From NCBI RefSeq assembly GCF_000369525.1, contig NZ_KB850072.1, forward strand, positions 1,672,760 to 1,736,759: a stretch of 64,000 bases of DNA, written 5' to 3'. Each line of letters begins with the position of its first letter. Within the stretch, counting starts at the first letter, position 1. The notes beneath the pieces are model-generated. The model had not been told where the DNA came from. It saw only the letters and a list, made by a program, of their open reading frames with translations, and searched no databases. The translations under genes were made by a program, and so were the position numbers. Below, in pieces: positions 16,639 to 25,580 of this stretch. Source of the DNA: Acinetobacter higginsii (GTDB taxonomy: Bacteria; Pseudomonadota; Gammaproteobacteria; Pseudomonadales; Moraxellaceae).

Positions 16639-17355
16639 CAGATCTTACATCTACTAATGGCTGAGGATCGTAATCTAAAAACTGTGTATAATTATAAACA
16701 TCGTCATACATACGGTTATTTGAGTCTATATAAGCCTGCATGCCTGTTTTTTCCAAGGCGGTTAAATCTGTAACACCTAATATTTTATAAATCCGTTCTG
16801 ATTCTTCTGCATAACCTCTAAATTGTTTTTTAATGCTTTGACCCATTAACCAAATCACGCCACCCCATATTATCGATATTACTACCATAAAAAATAAAAT
16901 GAACAATCTTCGATATCAAAAAAAAGTGAAGTAATAAAAAACAATGTAATACTACCAACTGCCATAAAAATTGTATTTCGATTATGGGCTTTATCTGACA
17001 TAACCACAGTATGTCCAAATGGAACTACCATACCTAGCAAATGATTATTTTTATTCATAATCGCTAAAACATTAAAATTCTGTTTAACCACTTCATCATA
17101 AACTACATAAACGTTTTCGCCCTCTTGAAAAAAAACCCCTGTAAAAGCTGCATAAAATTCATTATCATCAATATAGAAATGAAGATAATATCCAGGTAGA
17201 CCATTTACACCTGCCAATGTTGCTGCTGCACCCATTCCCCCAGATTCAGCGAACATCGACACTAAAGCTGTTGCTTGCGATCTCAACTTTGGTAACTCAC
17301 CAACTATTGCATCAACAAATTGGAGCTCTCTTACTATGCCATATTTCACTTTCAT
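16619..17355 (-). pseudogene. Frameshifted array copy A (two-TM putative immunity)
   Basis: The first frame (17355 to 16882) encodes the N-domain and the start of TM1 (VGSITLFFITSLFFDIED), then terminates. The second frame, open from about 16906 to 16619, resumes with FILFFMVVISIIWGGVIWLMG and the full C-terminal tail (KKQFRGYAEESERIYKILG to DPQPLVDV). A change of one base within about 16905-16917 separates them. An A8/T8 tract sits at 16918-16925, but adding one T creates TGA and removing one leads into the third frame, so simple slippage there does not repair it. Either a true pseudogene or a sequencing indel. Confidence 0.7.
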
Positions 17356-17357
17356 AT

Positions 17358-18050
17358 TTATAATCCAACAACCTCTACAAATGCCTGATTAAAAACTTCT
17401 AGCTCTTTTGCTTCATTCTCAAAATTCACTACATCAATACCAAAAGATGATTTTCTACACCAACTCTCTAAGGCATTATCTGAAAAGTATGCTTTATAAA
17501 TAATTTCAACTGCCGTTAAACCTAAAATAGCAATATTGAATCGAGCTAACCAAACTACAGTACCGAAAAATGCTAAAAAACGATAAACTGGTAGACGTAC
17601 AAGTACTCCTGAAAAACGAATCAAGGCAGCCCGATTTGTTAATGTTCCAATTTTCTGTAAGAAATCTATAGAAATTTTAGTGTAATTAAGCGCTAAACCA
17701 AAATATGCCAGACTACGTCCACCATAAATAAAGGCTAGAAATTTATCTTTTTTCCAATTTTCAAATGCTCATTTAAAATCATAAATTGCAAATAAAACAC
17801 TCCCTACAATTGCAAAACTGTTAGCAGCGAATTTGATTGCGTGATGTGTTGCATTTTTCGTTGTTGCAGTAACAACGCCAACCAATTCCAAACTGGCAGT
17901 GATTAAGCCACATGCTCCTCCCCATATTTGTAGCTTCTGATCTAAAGTTGTCATTGGTTTGCTGAGCTGGAACATTAAATTAATTGCTTCGAGTGCCATG
18001 ACAAAAGAAGCAACCCGTGCTGTTCCTTTATTTTTTTTGTCATTTAAAAT
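17358..18050 (-). pseudogene. C-terminal remnant of a membrane-active T6SS effector (VasX-like by inference)
   Basis: One open frame, immediately in frame after the stop of the 215-aa gene, encodes NDKKNKGTARVASFVMALEAIN and hydrophobic stretches (GGACGLITASLELVGVV, FAIVGSVLFAIYDFK). It then meets an in-frame TGA at 17769-17771 and continues as AFENWKKDKFLAFIYGGRSL with more hydrophobic helices and an ending FNQAFVEVVGL. No start or ribosome site fits. The pattern is the C-terminal third of a large membrane effector such as the VasX/BTH_I2691 type, from memory of that family's layout rather than a search. It ends 2 bp before array copy A, the usual toxin-then-immunity order. Confidence 0.6.
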
Positions 18051-18698
18051 TTAATCTGAAAGCAGTCTTTTAAAAAAAATCAATCTTTTAAATGTATATT
18101 CCCACAATATTAAAAGTAAAAGAACTAAAGCATATACAATAAAGCCAACCTTCCACCCCATTACAATATTATCCACATCAAAATAATTTTTAAATTTAAA
18201 AATAAAGAAGTATGGTCCAACCACGAACATATATATGACATAAACTATAGTAAACATTCCAAGCCCCACACCCCAAACCTTTCCATGCTTAAGTTCAAAG
18301 TCACTTGAAAAATCATCATAATTATTATCAGAAACCAAACAATCCTCCTTTAAAAAGTCCATTAAAATTTTTTTCAGTTTAATTTCAAAGAAAATGTAAT
18401 CCAAAATAAAATATACAAACAAAGGGAGAAAAATAAATATTGCATAATTTTTCAAAGACAAAATAAGCGTAAAGACACAGAAAAACAGCAAGACAGCTGC
18501 ATTCAATATGACATACATAAAGTATTCCTGCCCACTCCTATCTAAAGAAGCTCTTCCTAAAAAAGTAAAAACCACTCCAAAAAACAAGAAGAAAAATAAA
18601 TAAAAAATTGAATTAGAGGAAATATAAATCAAACTTAAAGGGACAATAAATATTAATAAAGCAAGGAAAGACTTGTTAATTAATTCATATTTTTTCAT
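18051..18698 (-). CDS. Polytopic membrane protein, putative immunity to the 644-aa effector
   Basis: 215 aa with about six hydrophobic segments: near residues 12-30, 33-50, 60-83, 85-107, 142-165 and 180-203. A short charged cytosolic loop (EDCLVSDNNYDDFSSDFELKH) lies in the middle. It starts 7 bp after the effector stop, so it is certainly co-transcribed with it. Immunity proteins of colicin-like pore formers are also small polytopic inner-membrane proteins encoded directly next to their toxin, which supports the call. No recognised family. A broken relative is at 14983-15140. Confidence 0.7.
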   Translation of the reverse strand: MKKYELINKSFLALLIFIVPLSLIYISSNSIFYLFFFLFFGVVFTFLGRASLDRSGQEYFMYVILNAAVLLFFCVFTLILSLKNYAIFIFLPLFVYFILDYIFFEIKLKKILMDFLKEDCLVSDNNYDDFSSDFELKHGKVWGVGLGMFTIVYVIYMFVVGPYFFIFKFKNYFDVDNIVMGWKVGFIVYALVLLLLILWEYTFKRLIFFKRLLSD

Positions 18699-18705
18699 TT
18701 AACAC

Positions 18706-20640
18706 CTAGTTTAAAATCCAACTTGGAACTGTATAATTTATGCCACTAGCCTTACTAATTGCTTCAATCAAAAACTTAGCACAGTTTGAAATATTATTCT
18801 GAACTCTATTAAATACATCTTTTATCGTCCCCGTCATATTCAAATAATATGAGTCCAACGAATCTAGCATAAAACCTATCACAAACCCTATCACTAGTCC
18901 TACTCCGACCACAGCAAGAAATGGAGCTGTTGCACCAACAAAGAATGCTAATGCTGCTGATGTTAATAAAGTCGTTATAACAGTCCCAACAATTGCTTTA
19001 ATTGCAATGCCTGTCAAAGTAGCTAACAAATTTGTAAAATCTCGATGCATACTATCTGTAGAAAAATATTCTATTATTTCTGAAGTTGAAGTAATGACTA
19101 CTCCAACTATAGCACCTGCCTTAATTGATTTCCAAGTTATGGGTTCTTTAACAGGAATACTATTCATTACAATTTTTTTATTAAACTGTCTTATTGCAGT
19201 CATATTCATTTGATATCTTAAATGAGCTAAACCCAAGAAAAAAATCATTACACTGCCATTTCTTATTTTAATTGCTATTAAAATATCTTTTGCTGCCACA
19301 CCTATATTTCTAAAAAATGGGATGAGATATTTATCAATGTATTGATCTCTCATTGCTTGTGAATAAACATTATTTGCTATATCTTTTGATCCTGAACTTA
19401 TTGAAGCAAAAATTGGAACGACCCCATTATCCCAAACAAAATTTGTAAAGATAGCATTTACGATGATAGAAAATTCCCGATCAGAACACTTCCTTAAATC
19501 GTCTAAATCATAGTTGTTTTTAAAAACTTGATCTTTACAATTTGTTGAAATCATATAAGTAAAGAATTCTTCCTTCTGTCGTCCTATATCGTTAGCACCT
19601 TGCTTTGCGTCTTCTTTCAGTTTTTTAGTACCAGATGCCTCACTCTTTTTAGGTAATGCAAATTTATTGATTCCAAAAATAATTGGCTCATTCTCATTAC
19701 CAAACTTACCAACATTTATTTTCCCAATCAAATTTTTATTTTTAAGATTTCTGATTATTAATGTTCCTTTAAATTTTTTAGGAATCTGAATTGTAACCTC
19801 TCTGCCATCTTGCCATGTAATTGCATTTTGAGGTTGTAAAGAGGGTGCTATTATTTCACCTTTATCCAATCGCTCAACCACATAAGTAACACCAGCTTGT
19901 TTTATAATGTTAAGAACAACCTTTCTATAATCTTTCAGTCTGTTTGCTATAGTTTGGCTATTTTTACTTGCATCTTGTGTTTTGTCTTCCCAAAAAACCT
20001 TCCCTAAATCTATTTCTCTATGTTCAAATTTTGAACCAAGTGGAATCACTCTTTGAGAAAAAGATGTAGCGACTTTATCTCCTGCTTTATTCACAGTTAG
20101 ATGTATTCTTACCAACGGATTTGTATCTTCGAATAATTTTTTAAAATGGCTTTTTATTAATCTTGGATATCCCCCTTCTAGCATTCCTGGCCCATCCGTA
20201 TCGTAAGATTTAGTCAATCCATTGTTTAGTCCCCACAAAGAAGTAGATACAGATTTATATCCAGTTGGTTTAAATTCGAAAGAATATTTTATATTTTTTT
20301 CTAAATTAATCCCATGAGGTGATTTAAATTTAACTTGAAAGTATCCTTTAACAACATTAACCACTCCTGTTGCCATTCTTTCTTTTGTTTCAACTGAACA
20401 ATTCCTAACCTCATCTGCTGGTAATTCATATTCATTTTTCTTTAGGTTGAATAACTCTATTCGTATAAGTTCTTTTTTAAAGGTTTGAACTACAATAGTC
20501 TCCCCATCTGAGTTCGTTGTTAAGCCATCATGTAAAACTTTTCCATTACTAGACACTATTCTATATTTAGCACCATCAAAATTTGCCCAATGACCAGATT
20601 GGTGTCTATATCTAACAATAAATTTAGCTGAATAACTCAT
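18706..20640 (-). CDS. Putative pore-forming T6SS effector, 644 aa
   Basis: Starts 5 bp after vgrG. Residues 5-63 form a small beta-rich domain (AKFIVR ... KYRIV..NGK...GLTTNSDGETIVVQT) that resembles the C-terminal extension of the neighbouring VgrG. The middle (about 90-340) is soluble. The C-terminal part has hydrophobic stretches near residues 460-485 and 505-525 and a long Gly/Ala-rich hydrophobic hairpin at about 543-591 (VGTVITTLL..., VGVGLVIGFVIGFM). A hydrophobic hairpin before a helical tail is reminiscent of colicin-type pore formers. No catalytic motif is recognised. It is followed by a polytopic membrane protein that fits as immunity. Function is inferred from context. Confidence 0.7.
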   Translation of the reverse strand: MSYSAKFIVRYRHQSGHWANFDGAKYRIVSSNGKVLHDGLTTNSDGETIVVQTFKKELIRIELFNLKKNEYELPADEVRNCSVETKERMATGVVNVVKGYFQVKFKSPHGINLEKNIKYSFEFKPTGYKSVSTSLWGLNNGLTKSYDTDGPGMLEGGYPRLIKSHFKKLFEDTNPLVRIHLTVNKAGDKVATSFSQRVIPLGSKFEHREIDLGKVFWEDKTQDASKNSQTIANRLKDYRKVVLNIIKQAGVTYVVERLDKGEIIAPSLQPQNAITWQDGREVTIQIPKKFKGTLIIRNLKNKNLIGKINVGKFGNENEPIIFGINKFALPKKSEASGTKKLKEDAKQGANDIGRQKEEFFTYMISTNCKDQVFKNNYDLDDLRKCSDREFSIIVNAIFTNFVWDNGVVPIFASISSGSKDIANNVYSQAMRDQYIDKYLIPFFRNIGVAAKDILIAIKIRNGSVMIFFLGLAHLRYQMNMTAIRQFNKKIVMNSIPVKEPITWKSIKAGAIVGVVITSTSEIIEYFSTDSMHRDFTNLLATLTGIAIKAIVGTVITTLLTSAALAFFVGATAPFLAVVGVGLVIGFVIGFMLDSLDSYYLNMTGTIKDVFNRVQNNISNCAKFLIEAISKASGINYTVPSWILN

Positions 20641-20645
20641 ATCTA

Positions 20646-23408
20646 CTATTCTTCTCTAAAGTCTACGTTTGAATCAAAATCTGTATCAAAATGTATATAA
20701 ATTTTTTGTTGGGTTTCAGTCTGAAATACTTTCGTTTCACCCTTACTATTTGTTTGGCCCAGCTCAATATTGCCATCTTCAAAAAATGCCATATATTTTA
20801 TATTCGACATTGGGGAACCTACCTCATTTCTTGCGACAAATTTTTTTGTAAATTTTTTTGTAATTGCTTCAGGAAAACTGATAATTTCAGAATTAACCTT
20901 CGCTCCTCCCATAAATAAATGCTGCCCTGCCTTCACTTCAAACTTGCCACCTGTGGTTGGAAAAATACCCGAACCATCCAGCTTAATTTGAGAACCACCC
21001 GCAGTAATCACAATCTCTTTCGGACTGCTGATCTCAATACGATCTTCAGTTGAAATAATCTGAATCCCTTGCTTGGCAAGTAAATCCATGCCATCCGACT
21101 GTGCCTGCACCTCATACTTGCCTTTGGCCGCCACCTGTTTAATCCCATTCTGTGCGGCAAAAAGACTGATTCTGTCTTGAGCATGACTAATCATGTTCTT
21201 TTGCGTACTCAGATTGATACTGTCACCTGCAAACTGATTGATTTGCCCATCGGCAGATAAATGAATATCTTCATTGGTACTCAGAGCAATGCCCTCTGGC
21301 GAACTGAGTAACAACATTGCCTTATTAAACTTGGCAATATCAGATTCAATTTCTTCTGCAAAAGCTTTCAACTGATCCAGCGATTCTATTTCATCAGTCT
21401 GCTGATTCTTAGCCACTTCACTTAAGGCTTTGGCATTGTTTTGATTGCCCTCTAGCTGCTGTTTAGCAACTTGGGCATCCAGATGTTCACCTTGGGCTTG
21501 ATCCTGTTTATGCGTGGAAAATAGTAAACCTTCGCCAGCACGCACGGCTCCCCATTGGTCAGTACGCAGTTCAAAGCCTTCACCCCGATCTTCACTTTCT
21601 GCGGTTGCTTTAGGGTGACTCAGTTTGCCGAGATTGAGTTGACTGGCTGCATGACTGCTTTGCAACTGGGCACTGATCTGACCTGTGGTGTCATCAAAGC
21701 GTAGTTGGTTAAAACCTTCGCCCTGATATTCTTTCGATTTGATCCCTGCTAGTTTCTTGGTGTCAGGCAGCTTGCCTGCATGGTCGAATTTGGTTGGGCT
21801 ACGATGGCCTTCATGAATTCTTCCCACCACAAATGGACGGTCGATATTGCCATCAAAGAAGTCGATGACTACGATTTCATCAATACGCGGCAGGAAGCGT
21901 GCGCCATAGCCTTCACCTGCCCAAGGGGTCAGTACATCCACCCAAGCAGAATCGGTGTCGTTGTCATTGGCACCTGCACCACCATCATGGCTATGGTCGT
22001 CATTGCGGGTAAACAGGAAACGGACTTTAATTCGTCCCCATTCATCCACATAGATTTCTTCGCCGCTTGGCCCAACCACTTTGGCACGTTGTGGTGACGC
22101 TGTTGAGCGGTGTTGTAATGGGTTAAATTCAGGAACGGTTTTAATGCTGCGGCGTTGCAATGTCAGTTGATTGGCTTGGCGTTCGTCACTCTCTTTTACT
22201 TGCCAGTTACTTTGTGCTAATAGCTGTTGGATCTGTTGCTGCAAATCTTTAGGCAAATTATTTTGGTTATAGAAGTTTTTACCTGTGATCAAGAATTCTT
22301 TGTCTGCGCCATCGTGTTGATCAATTTCAGGATGTTCAGCCAATTCAAACCAGTAACCGACATGGGTATCTCGCACGGTGCTATGGGCTGTAAATTGTTT
22401 GGATTGTAAGTCGTAGTATTGACCCAAGTTCCGATTCAGTTTTTCGATCTGTGTATTGCCCGATGGGGTTGCACCATCTTCCCCATTCAGGTCTTGCATC
22501 CATGCGGGTGAAAAGTGCCATGCCTGTTCTAGACCAAGACTGGCATTGTCATGTTGTTCGCTGTGTTTATGCGTGCTCTGTACACTGCCTGCTCCATCTT
22601 CTTGTTCCAGTGCATCGGCTTGCCAGCGTTGTACATGCACGCTGCTCGGTTGTAATGAACGTTGTCCGACCAAACTGGTCATGCTGTCGTATTGTTCCGT
22701 GGCACTGCTACGGTGGTAACGGATCTGTCGACGCTCTAAAGCTTGGTATTGGCTATTATCATCAATCAGACGCAGTTTTTGCGGCTGAATCGCGGCACTG
22801 CTTTGCGGAACTGTTCGTTCAGCTTCATCAATGAGCCAGTTAATCGATTCACTACGTAGCAAACGCGTCAGGAAGTCGTAATCAACTTCCGAATGTTGCA
22901 TGATAAAGGGACGAACATCGTAATCTTGGCTCAATCCGCTTAAATCAAGCGTTAAGCTGGAGGCAAATAAGGGACTTTTTTGTTGCCACTCTTTGAAGAT
23001 GATTTCCACCACATCACGCACGCTCTTGTTCATAAACACGCGGCTGTTACGGCGTTGCTTCCACAGTGCAGTTGGATCTTCTAAGGTTAGCTTATATACG
23101 GTCAGGCTACCGTCTGATTGCCCTTGTAAGGCTTGAGTAATAATCCCTGTGACGCGAGTGAGTTGACCTTGATCGGTCACGCTATCAATTGCTGCTTGGC
23201 TACCAATAAATTGTTTCAGAGGAATGGTCGCATTGGTCGACAGGCAAATCAGTTCTGCCTTAAATCCGTCATTCAGTTGATGCTGACCATCAATACGTTG
23301 TAGAAAGACTTGAGTATTTAAATTTTGATTGGAAAATTGAATATGAATTGCACGTTTTTGTGCAGTCAAACCTAAATTGTCTAAAGCTTGAAATATATTA
23401 ACCAACAT
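20646..23408 (-). CDS. vgrG: Type VI secretion spike protein VgrG with C-terminal extension
   Basis: 920 aa. The gp27-like part (about 15-390) and the gp5-like OB fold (GEEIYVDEWGRIKVRFLF, WVDVLTPWAGEGYGARFLPRIDEIVVIDFFDGN) are typical. DUF2345-type beta-helix repeats follow (FAGDSINLSTQKN, IEISSPKEIVITAGGSQIKLDG). The last 66 residues (855-920) form an extra domain, KKFVARNEVGSPMSNIKY...GQTNSKGETKVFQT, like the effector N-terminus. The first gene of the island operon; the T6SS structural genes are not in this window, so it is an orphan vgrG cluster. Confidence 0.96.
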   Translation of the reverse strand: MLVNIFQALDNLGLTAQKRAIHIQFSNQNLNTQVFLQRIDGQHQLNDGFKAELICLSTNATIPLKQFIGSQAAIDSVTDQGQLTRVTGIITQALQGQSDGSLTVYKLTLEDPTALWKQRRNSRVFMNKSVRDVVEIIFKEWQQKSPLFASSLTLDLSGLSQDYDVRPFIMQHSEVDYDFLTRLLRSESINWLIDEAERTVPQSSAAIQPQKLRLIDDNSQYQALERRQIRYHRSSATEQYDSMTSLVGQRSLQPSSVHVQRWQADALEQEDGAGSVQSTHKHSEQHDNASLGLEQAWHFSPAWMQDLNGEDGATPSGNTQIEKLNRNLGQYYDLQSKQFTAHSTVRDTHVGYWFELAEHPEIDQHDGADKEFLITGKNFYNQNNLPKDLQQQIQQLLAQSNWQVKESDERQANQLTLQRRSIKTVPEFNPLQHRSTASPQRAKVVGPSGEEIYVDEWGRIKVRFLFTRNDDHSHDGGAGANDNDTDSAWVDVLTPWAGEGYGARFLPRIDEIVVIDFFDGNIDRPFVVGRIHEGHRSPTKFDHAGKLPDTKKLAGIKSKEYQGEGFNQLRFDDTTGQISAQLQSSHAASQLNLGKLSHPKATAESEDRGEGFELRTDQWGAVRAGEGLLFSTHKQDQAQGEHLDAQVAKQQLEGNQNNAKALSEVAKNQQTDEIESLDQLKAFAEEIESDIAKFNKAMLLLSSPEGIALSTNEDIHLSADGQINQFAGDSINLSTQKNMISHAQDRISLFAAQNGIKQVAAKGKYEVQAQSDGMDLLAKQGIQIISTEDRIEISSPKEIVITAGGSQIKLDGSGIFPTTGGKFEVKAGQHLFMGGAKVNSEIISFPEAITKKFTKKFVARNEVGSPMSNIKYMAFFEDGNIELGQTNSKGETKVFQTETQQKIYIHFDTDFDSNVDFREE

Positions 23409-23495
23409 CTTTTTATATAAAATTAAATCAAATTTTAGCCATGGTATACAAAACAGACTGATTTGTCTATTTTGTATAATTATTGTTAAATCGAT

Positions 23496-24269
23496 TTAAT
23501 GATGGCGTTTTAAAATAGATTGACTGATAAGACCATAGATATTCTGCAAGTCTGAGCGATTAGAATCTGCCAATAATTGGCTATGCATACTTAATATATT
23601 TTGGTCACCGCGCATCGCTGGGCCTGTCTGCATATCCTTGGGATGATTGGCTGTGGCTTTATTTGCGGTCTCTAAAATCAGTGGGTAGAGCAAACTAAAA
23701 TCAACCTGCTCTGCATCAACGATCTGCTTCGCCATGTCATAACAATAATTACTAAAATTGCAAGCAAATACCGCCGCTAAATGCAAGGTCAAACGTTGTG
23801 TAGAACTATATTGGTAGACACGTTGGCTTAAACTGTTGGCTAATTCGGTTAATAAGGTTAAGTCCTGTTGCTGTACTGCCTCCACAAATAAAGGGGTATC
23901 TGCCCAATTCACATCCCTTTCCATACTAAAGGTTTGCAGAGGATAGAACACACCCACGCGTGGATGTCTTTGTTCCAGTATCGATAAAGCAGTACTTCCC
24001 GAAGTATGTACAATCAGATTTTCAGCAAGATGGGGCGCAATCGAATCAATCACGTTGCGAATCGCCTGATCACTGACTGCAATAATCACCAAATCGGTTT
24101 GCGCATCCAACTGTTGCACATCGTCAATTGCTTGGGCATTGACTTGGTCTGCAAGGGTCTGAGCATGTTGTAGATTCCGACTAAAGATTTGTACAACCTG
24201 ATGCTGCAACTGCAATACTTTGGCCAAATGGGTTGCAACACGACCTGCTCCAATCAATGTAATTCGCAT
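23496..24269 (-). CDS. DUF2520 / Rossmann-fold oxidoreductase-like protein, 257 aa
   Basis: The N-terminal NAD(P)-binding Rossmann domain (MRITLIGAGRVATHLAKVL, VIIAVSDQAI, LIVHTSGST) is followed by a helical DUF2520 domain (LHLAAVFACNFSNYCYDMAKQI ... GPAMRGDQ). This pairing is a conserved bacterial family related to F420-dependent or ketopantoate-type reductases, with unknown substrate. It is on the minus strand upstream of the LprI-like lipoprotein's terminator and has no apparent operon partner. Confidence 0.85.
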   Translation of the reverse strand: MRITLIGAGRVATHLAKVLQLQHQVVQIFSRNLQHAQTLADQVNAQAIDDVQQLDAQTDLVIIAVSDQAIRNVIDSIAPHLAENLIVHTSGSTALSILEQRHPRVGVFYPLQTFSMERDVNWADTPLFVEAVQQQDLTLLTELANSLSQRVYQYSSTQRLTLHLAAVFACNFSNYCYDMAKQIVDAEQVDFSLLYPLILETANKATANHPKDMQTGPAMRGDQNILSMHSQLLADSNRSDLQNIYGLISQSILKRHH

Positions 24270-24315
24270 AATATTTATCTTAAAACCATCGCTGTGCTAA
24301 GCATGCCAATAAAAA

Positions 24316-24337
24316 AAGGACGAATCAATTCGTCCTT
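24316..24337 (-). terminator. Terminator of the LprI-like lipoprotein gene
   Basis: AAGGACGAAT / ATTCGTCCTT hairpin followed on the minus strand by a T7 run (24317-24311). It lies just after the stop of the gene at 24353. Confidence 0.85.
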
Positions 24338-24352
24338 CTTGCTGTTGCTTAC

Positions 24353-25399
24353 TTAATTGACATTATTGAGATAGACAATGCGCTCAATGGTACGTTGGGT
24401 GAAGCACTTGGTGTACTGCATATCTTGATCTTGTTGACGCATTGCATCATTCCAATAGCGTGATTGCTTTTGATAAGTTTCCAAGTCTTTTTCAGGAATA
24501 TCAGATACATGCTTTTGAGCAAGTACCTTACAATCAACATCACGTTTTTCAAACCAATCAGACTGGTCTTGCTGCAACTGTGCTTTTTGCTCTGGACTAA
24601 ACTTGTCCCAAGTTTGATTTAAGCGTTCAACCTGCTGTGCTTTTTCAGCATCCAACTCTTTCTTGCGAATATCCATTGCTTTTTGAGCCAAGCCCATTTG
24701 TGCCGACTCTTCTGCATCATATTGCTGCTGAGCTTGCTCATTGCTTTGTTCAATCAAGCGGTTTTCTTTTAAATAAGCCACATATTGCACAGCTTTGGTC
24801 GCCATAAAGACCACACCATCAATCACTGCATTTTGATCAGGAATATTAAACACTAAACCATCTTTGTCGGTCTTGGTGATGTCATAGAAAAAGCTACCTT
24901 TGAGCTTGTCATCTTCTAAAGTCAGAGAATATTCATTATCGGCAAAATAATCACCTAAAGTACTGGCGCTATAATCGCCTTCACACTCTTCACAATTTTT
25001 TTGCTGCTCAGCATAAGCATTCTCCGCACGCTTTTGTAAGCCTTTCGGGAATTGAACAATTAACTGACTTTCACAGCTCAATTGTGTTTTTGATGCTTGC
25101 TCGCCTTCTGCTGCATCTAAGGTACGCACATTTTTAATTTCGAATTTCAGACCTTTATTGATTTTGTCCAGAACATCATAGTCTGCCTGATACTGACTTT
25201 CTCTTAGACTACGCTCGATTTGTTTTAAATAATCTTTTTTGAGTGCCGCTTGAATATTATTCAAGTTATCTTGATTAGTACAACTCCACTCAGCGACTGC
25301 CGCATCCGTATTTTCAACTTTATCTTTCGGTTTGAACTTATCACACCCTGTTAATAACACTGCTGCGGTTAATGTTGTGAATATAAAAAACTTATTCAT
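24353..25399 (-). CDS. LprI/DUF1311-like lipoprotein, 348 aa
   Basis: The lipoprotein signal ends at LLTGC (Cys19). The C-terminal region has the DUF1311 (LprI lysozyme-inhibitor-like) pattern: a Lys/Gln-rich helix, RLNQTWDKFSPEQKAQL...QSDWFEKRDVDCK, and a final KCFTQRTIERIVYLNN, with paired cysteines. The middle region has a CEEC segment near residue 136. It should be anchored to the envelope facing the periplasm. Lysozyme inhibition is only a family-level possibility. Monocistronic. Confidence 0.8.
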   Translation of the reverse strand: MNKFFIFTTLTAAVLLTGCDKFKPKDKVENTDAAVAEWSCTNQDNLNNIQAALKKDYLKQIERSLRESQYQADYDVLDKINKGLKFEIKNVRTLDAAEGEQASKTQLSCESQLIVQFPKGLQKRAENAYAEQQKNCEECEGDYSASTLGDYFADNEYSLTLEDDKLKGSFFYDITKTDKDGLVFNIPDQNAVIDGVVFMATKAVQYVAYLKENRLIEQSNEQAQQQYDAEESAQMGLAQKAMDIRKKELDAEKAQQVERLNQTWDKFSPEQKAQLQQDQSDWFEKRDVDCKVLAQKHVSDIPEKDLETYQKQSRYWNDAMRQQDQDMQYTKCFTQRTIERIVYLNNVN

Positions 25400-25530
25400 A
25401 TTAGTGCTCTGTTATCTTGTTTTTCGCGCGTATTCTACTCAATTTAAATCCATACTTTCGAGTCTTTTATTTGACTTTATTTAGGTGTTCGCATTTAAAA
25501 TCATATTCACTCAAATAAACAATTAAAATA

Positions 25531-25559
25531 AAAGGAGTTATTTTCTCAATAACTCCTTT
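25531..25559 (-). terminator. Terminator of the OmpA-family gene
   Basis: Perfect 12-bp stem AAAGGAGTTATT / AATAACTCCTTT, 5-nt loop, followed on the minus strand by TTTTATTTTAATT; 21 nt after the stop of the gene at 25581. Confidence 0.88.
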
Positions 25560-25580
25560 AGAACTTCAACAAACCATCAA

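Noticed and set aside
16918..16925. Phase-variable T8 tract controlling array copy A
   Set aside because: One extra T produces TGA at once and one fewer leads to the third frame, which stops soon after; neither restores the downstream domain.
17769..17771. In-frame TGA as a selenocysteine codon
   Set aside because: No selenocysteine insertion hairpin is apparent, the protein is a hydrophobic toxin-like remnant, and it has no start codon, so a nonsense mutation is simpler.
22451..22834. 127-codon antisense ORF within vgrG
   Set aside because: Cys/His-rich composition arising from the opposite strand of a strongly coding gene; no ribosome site.
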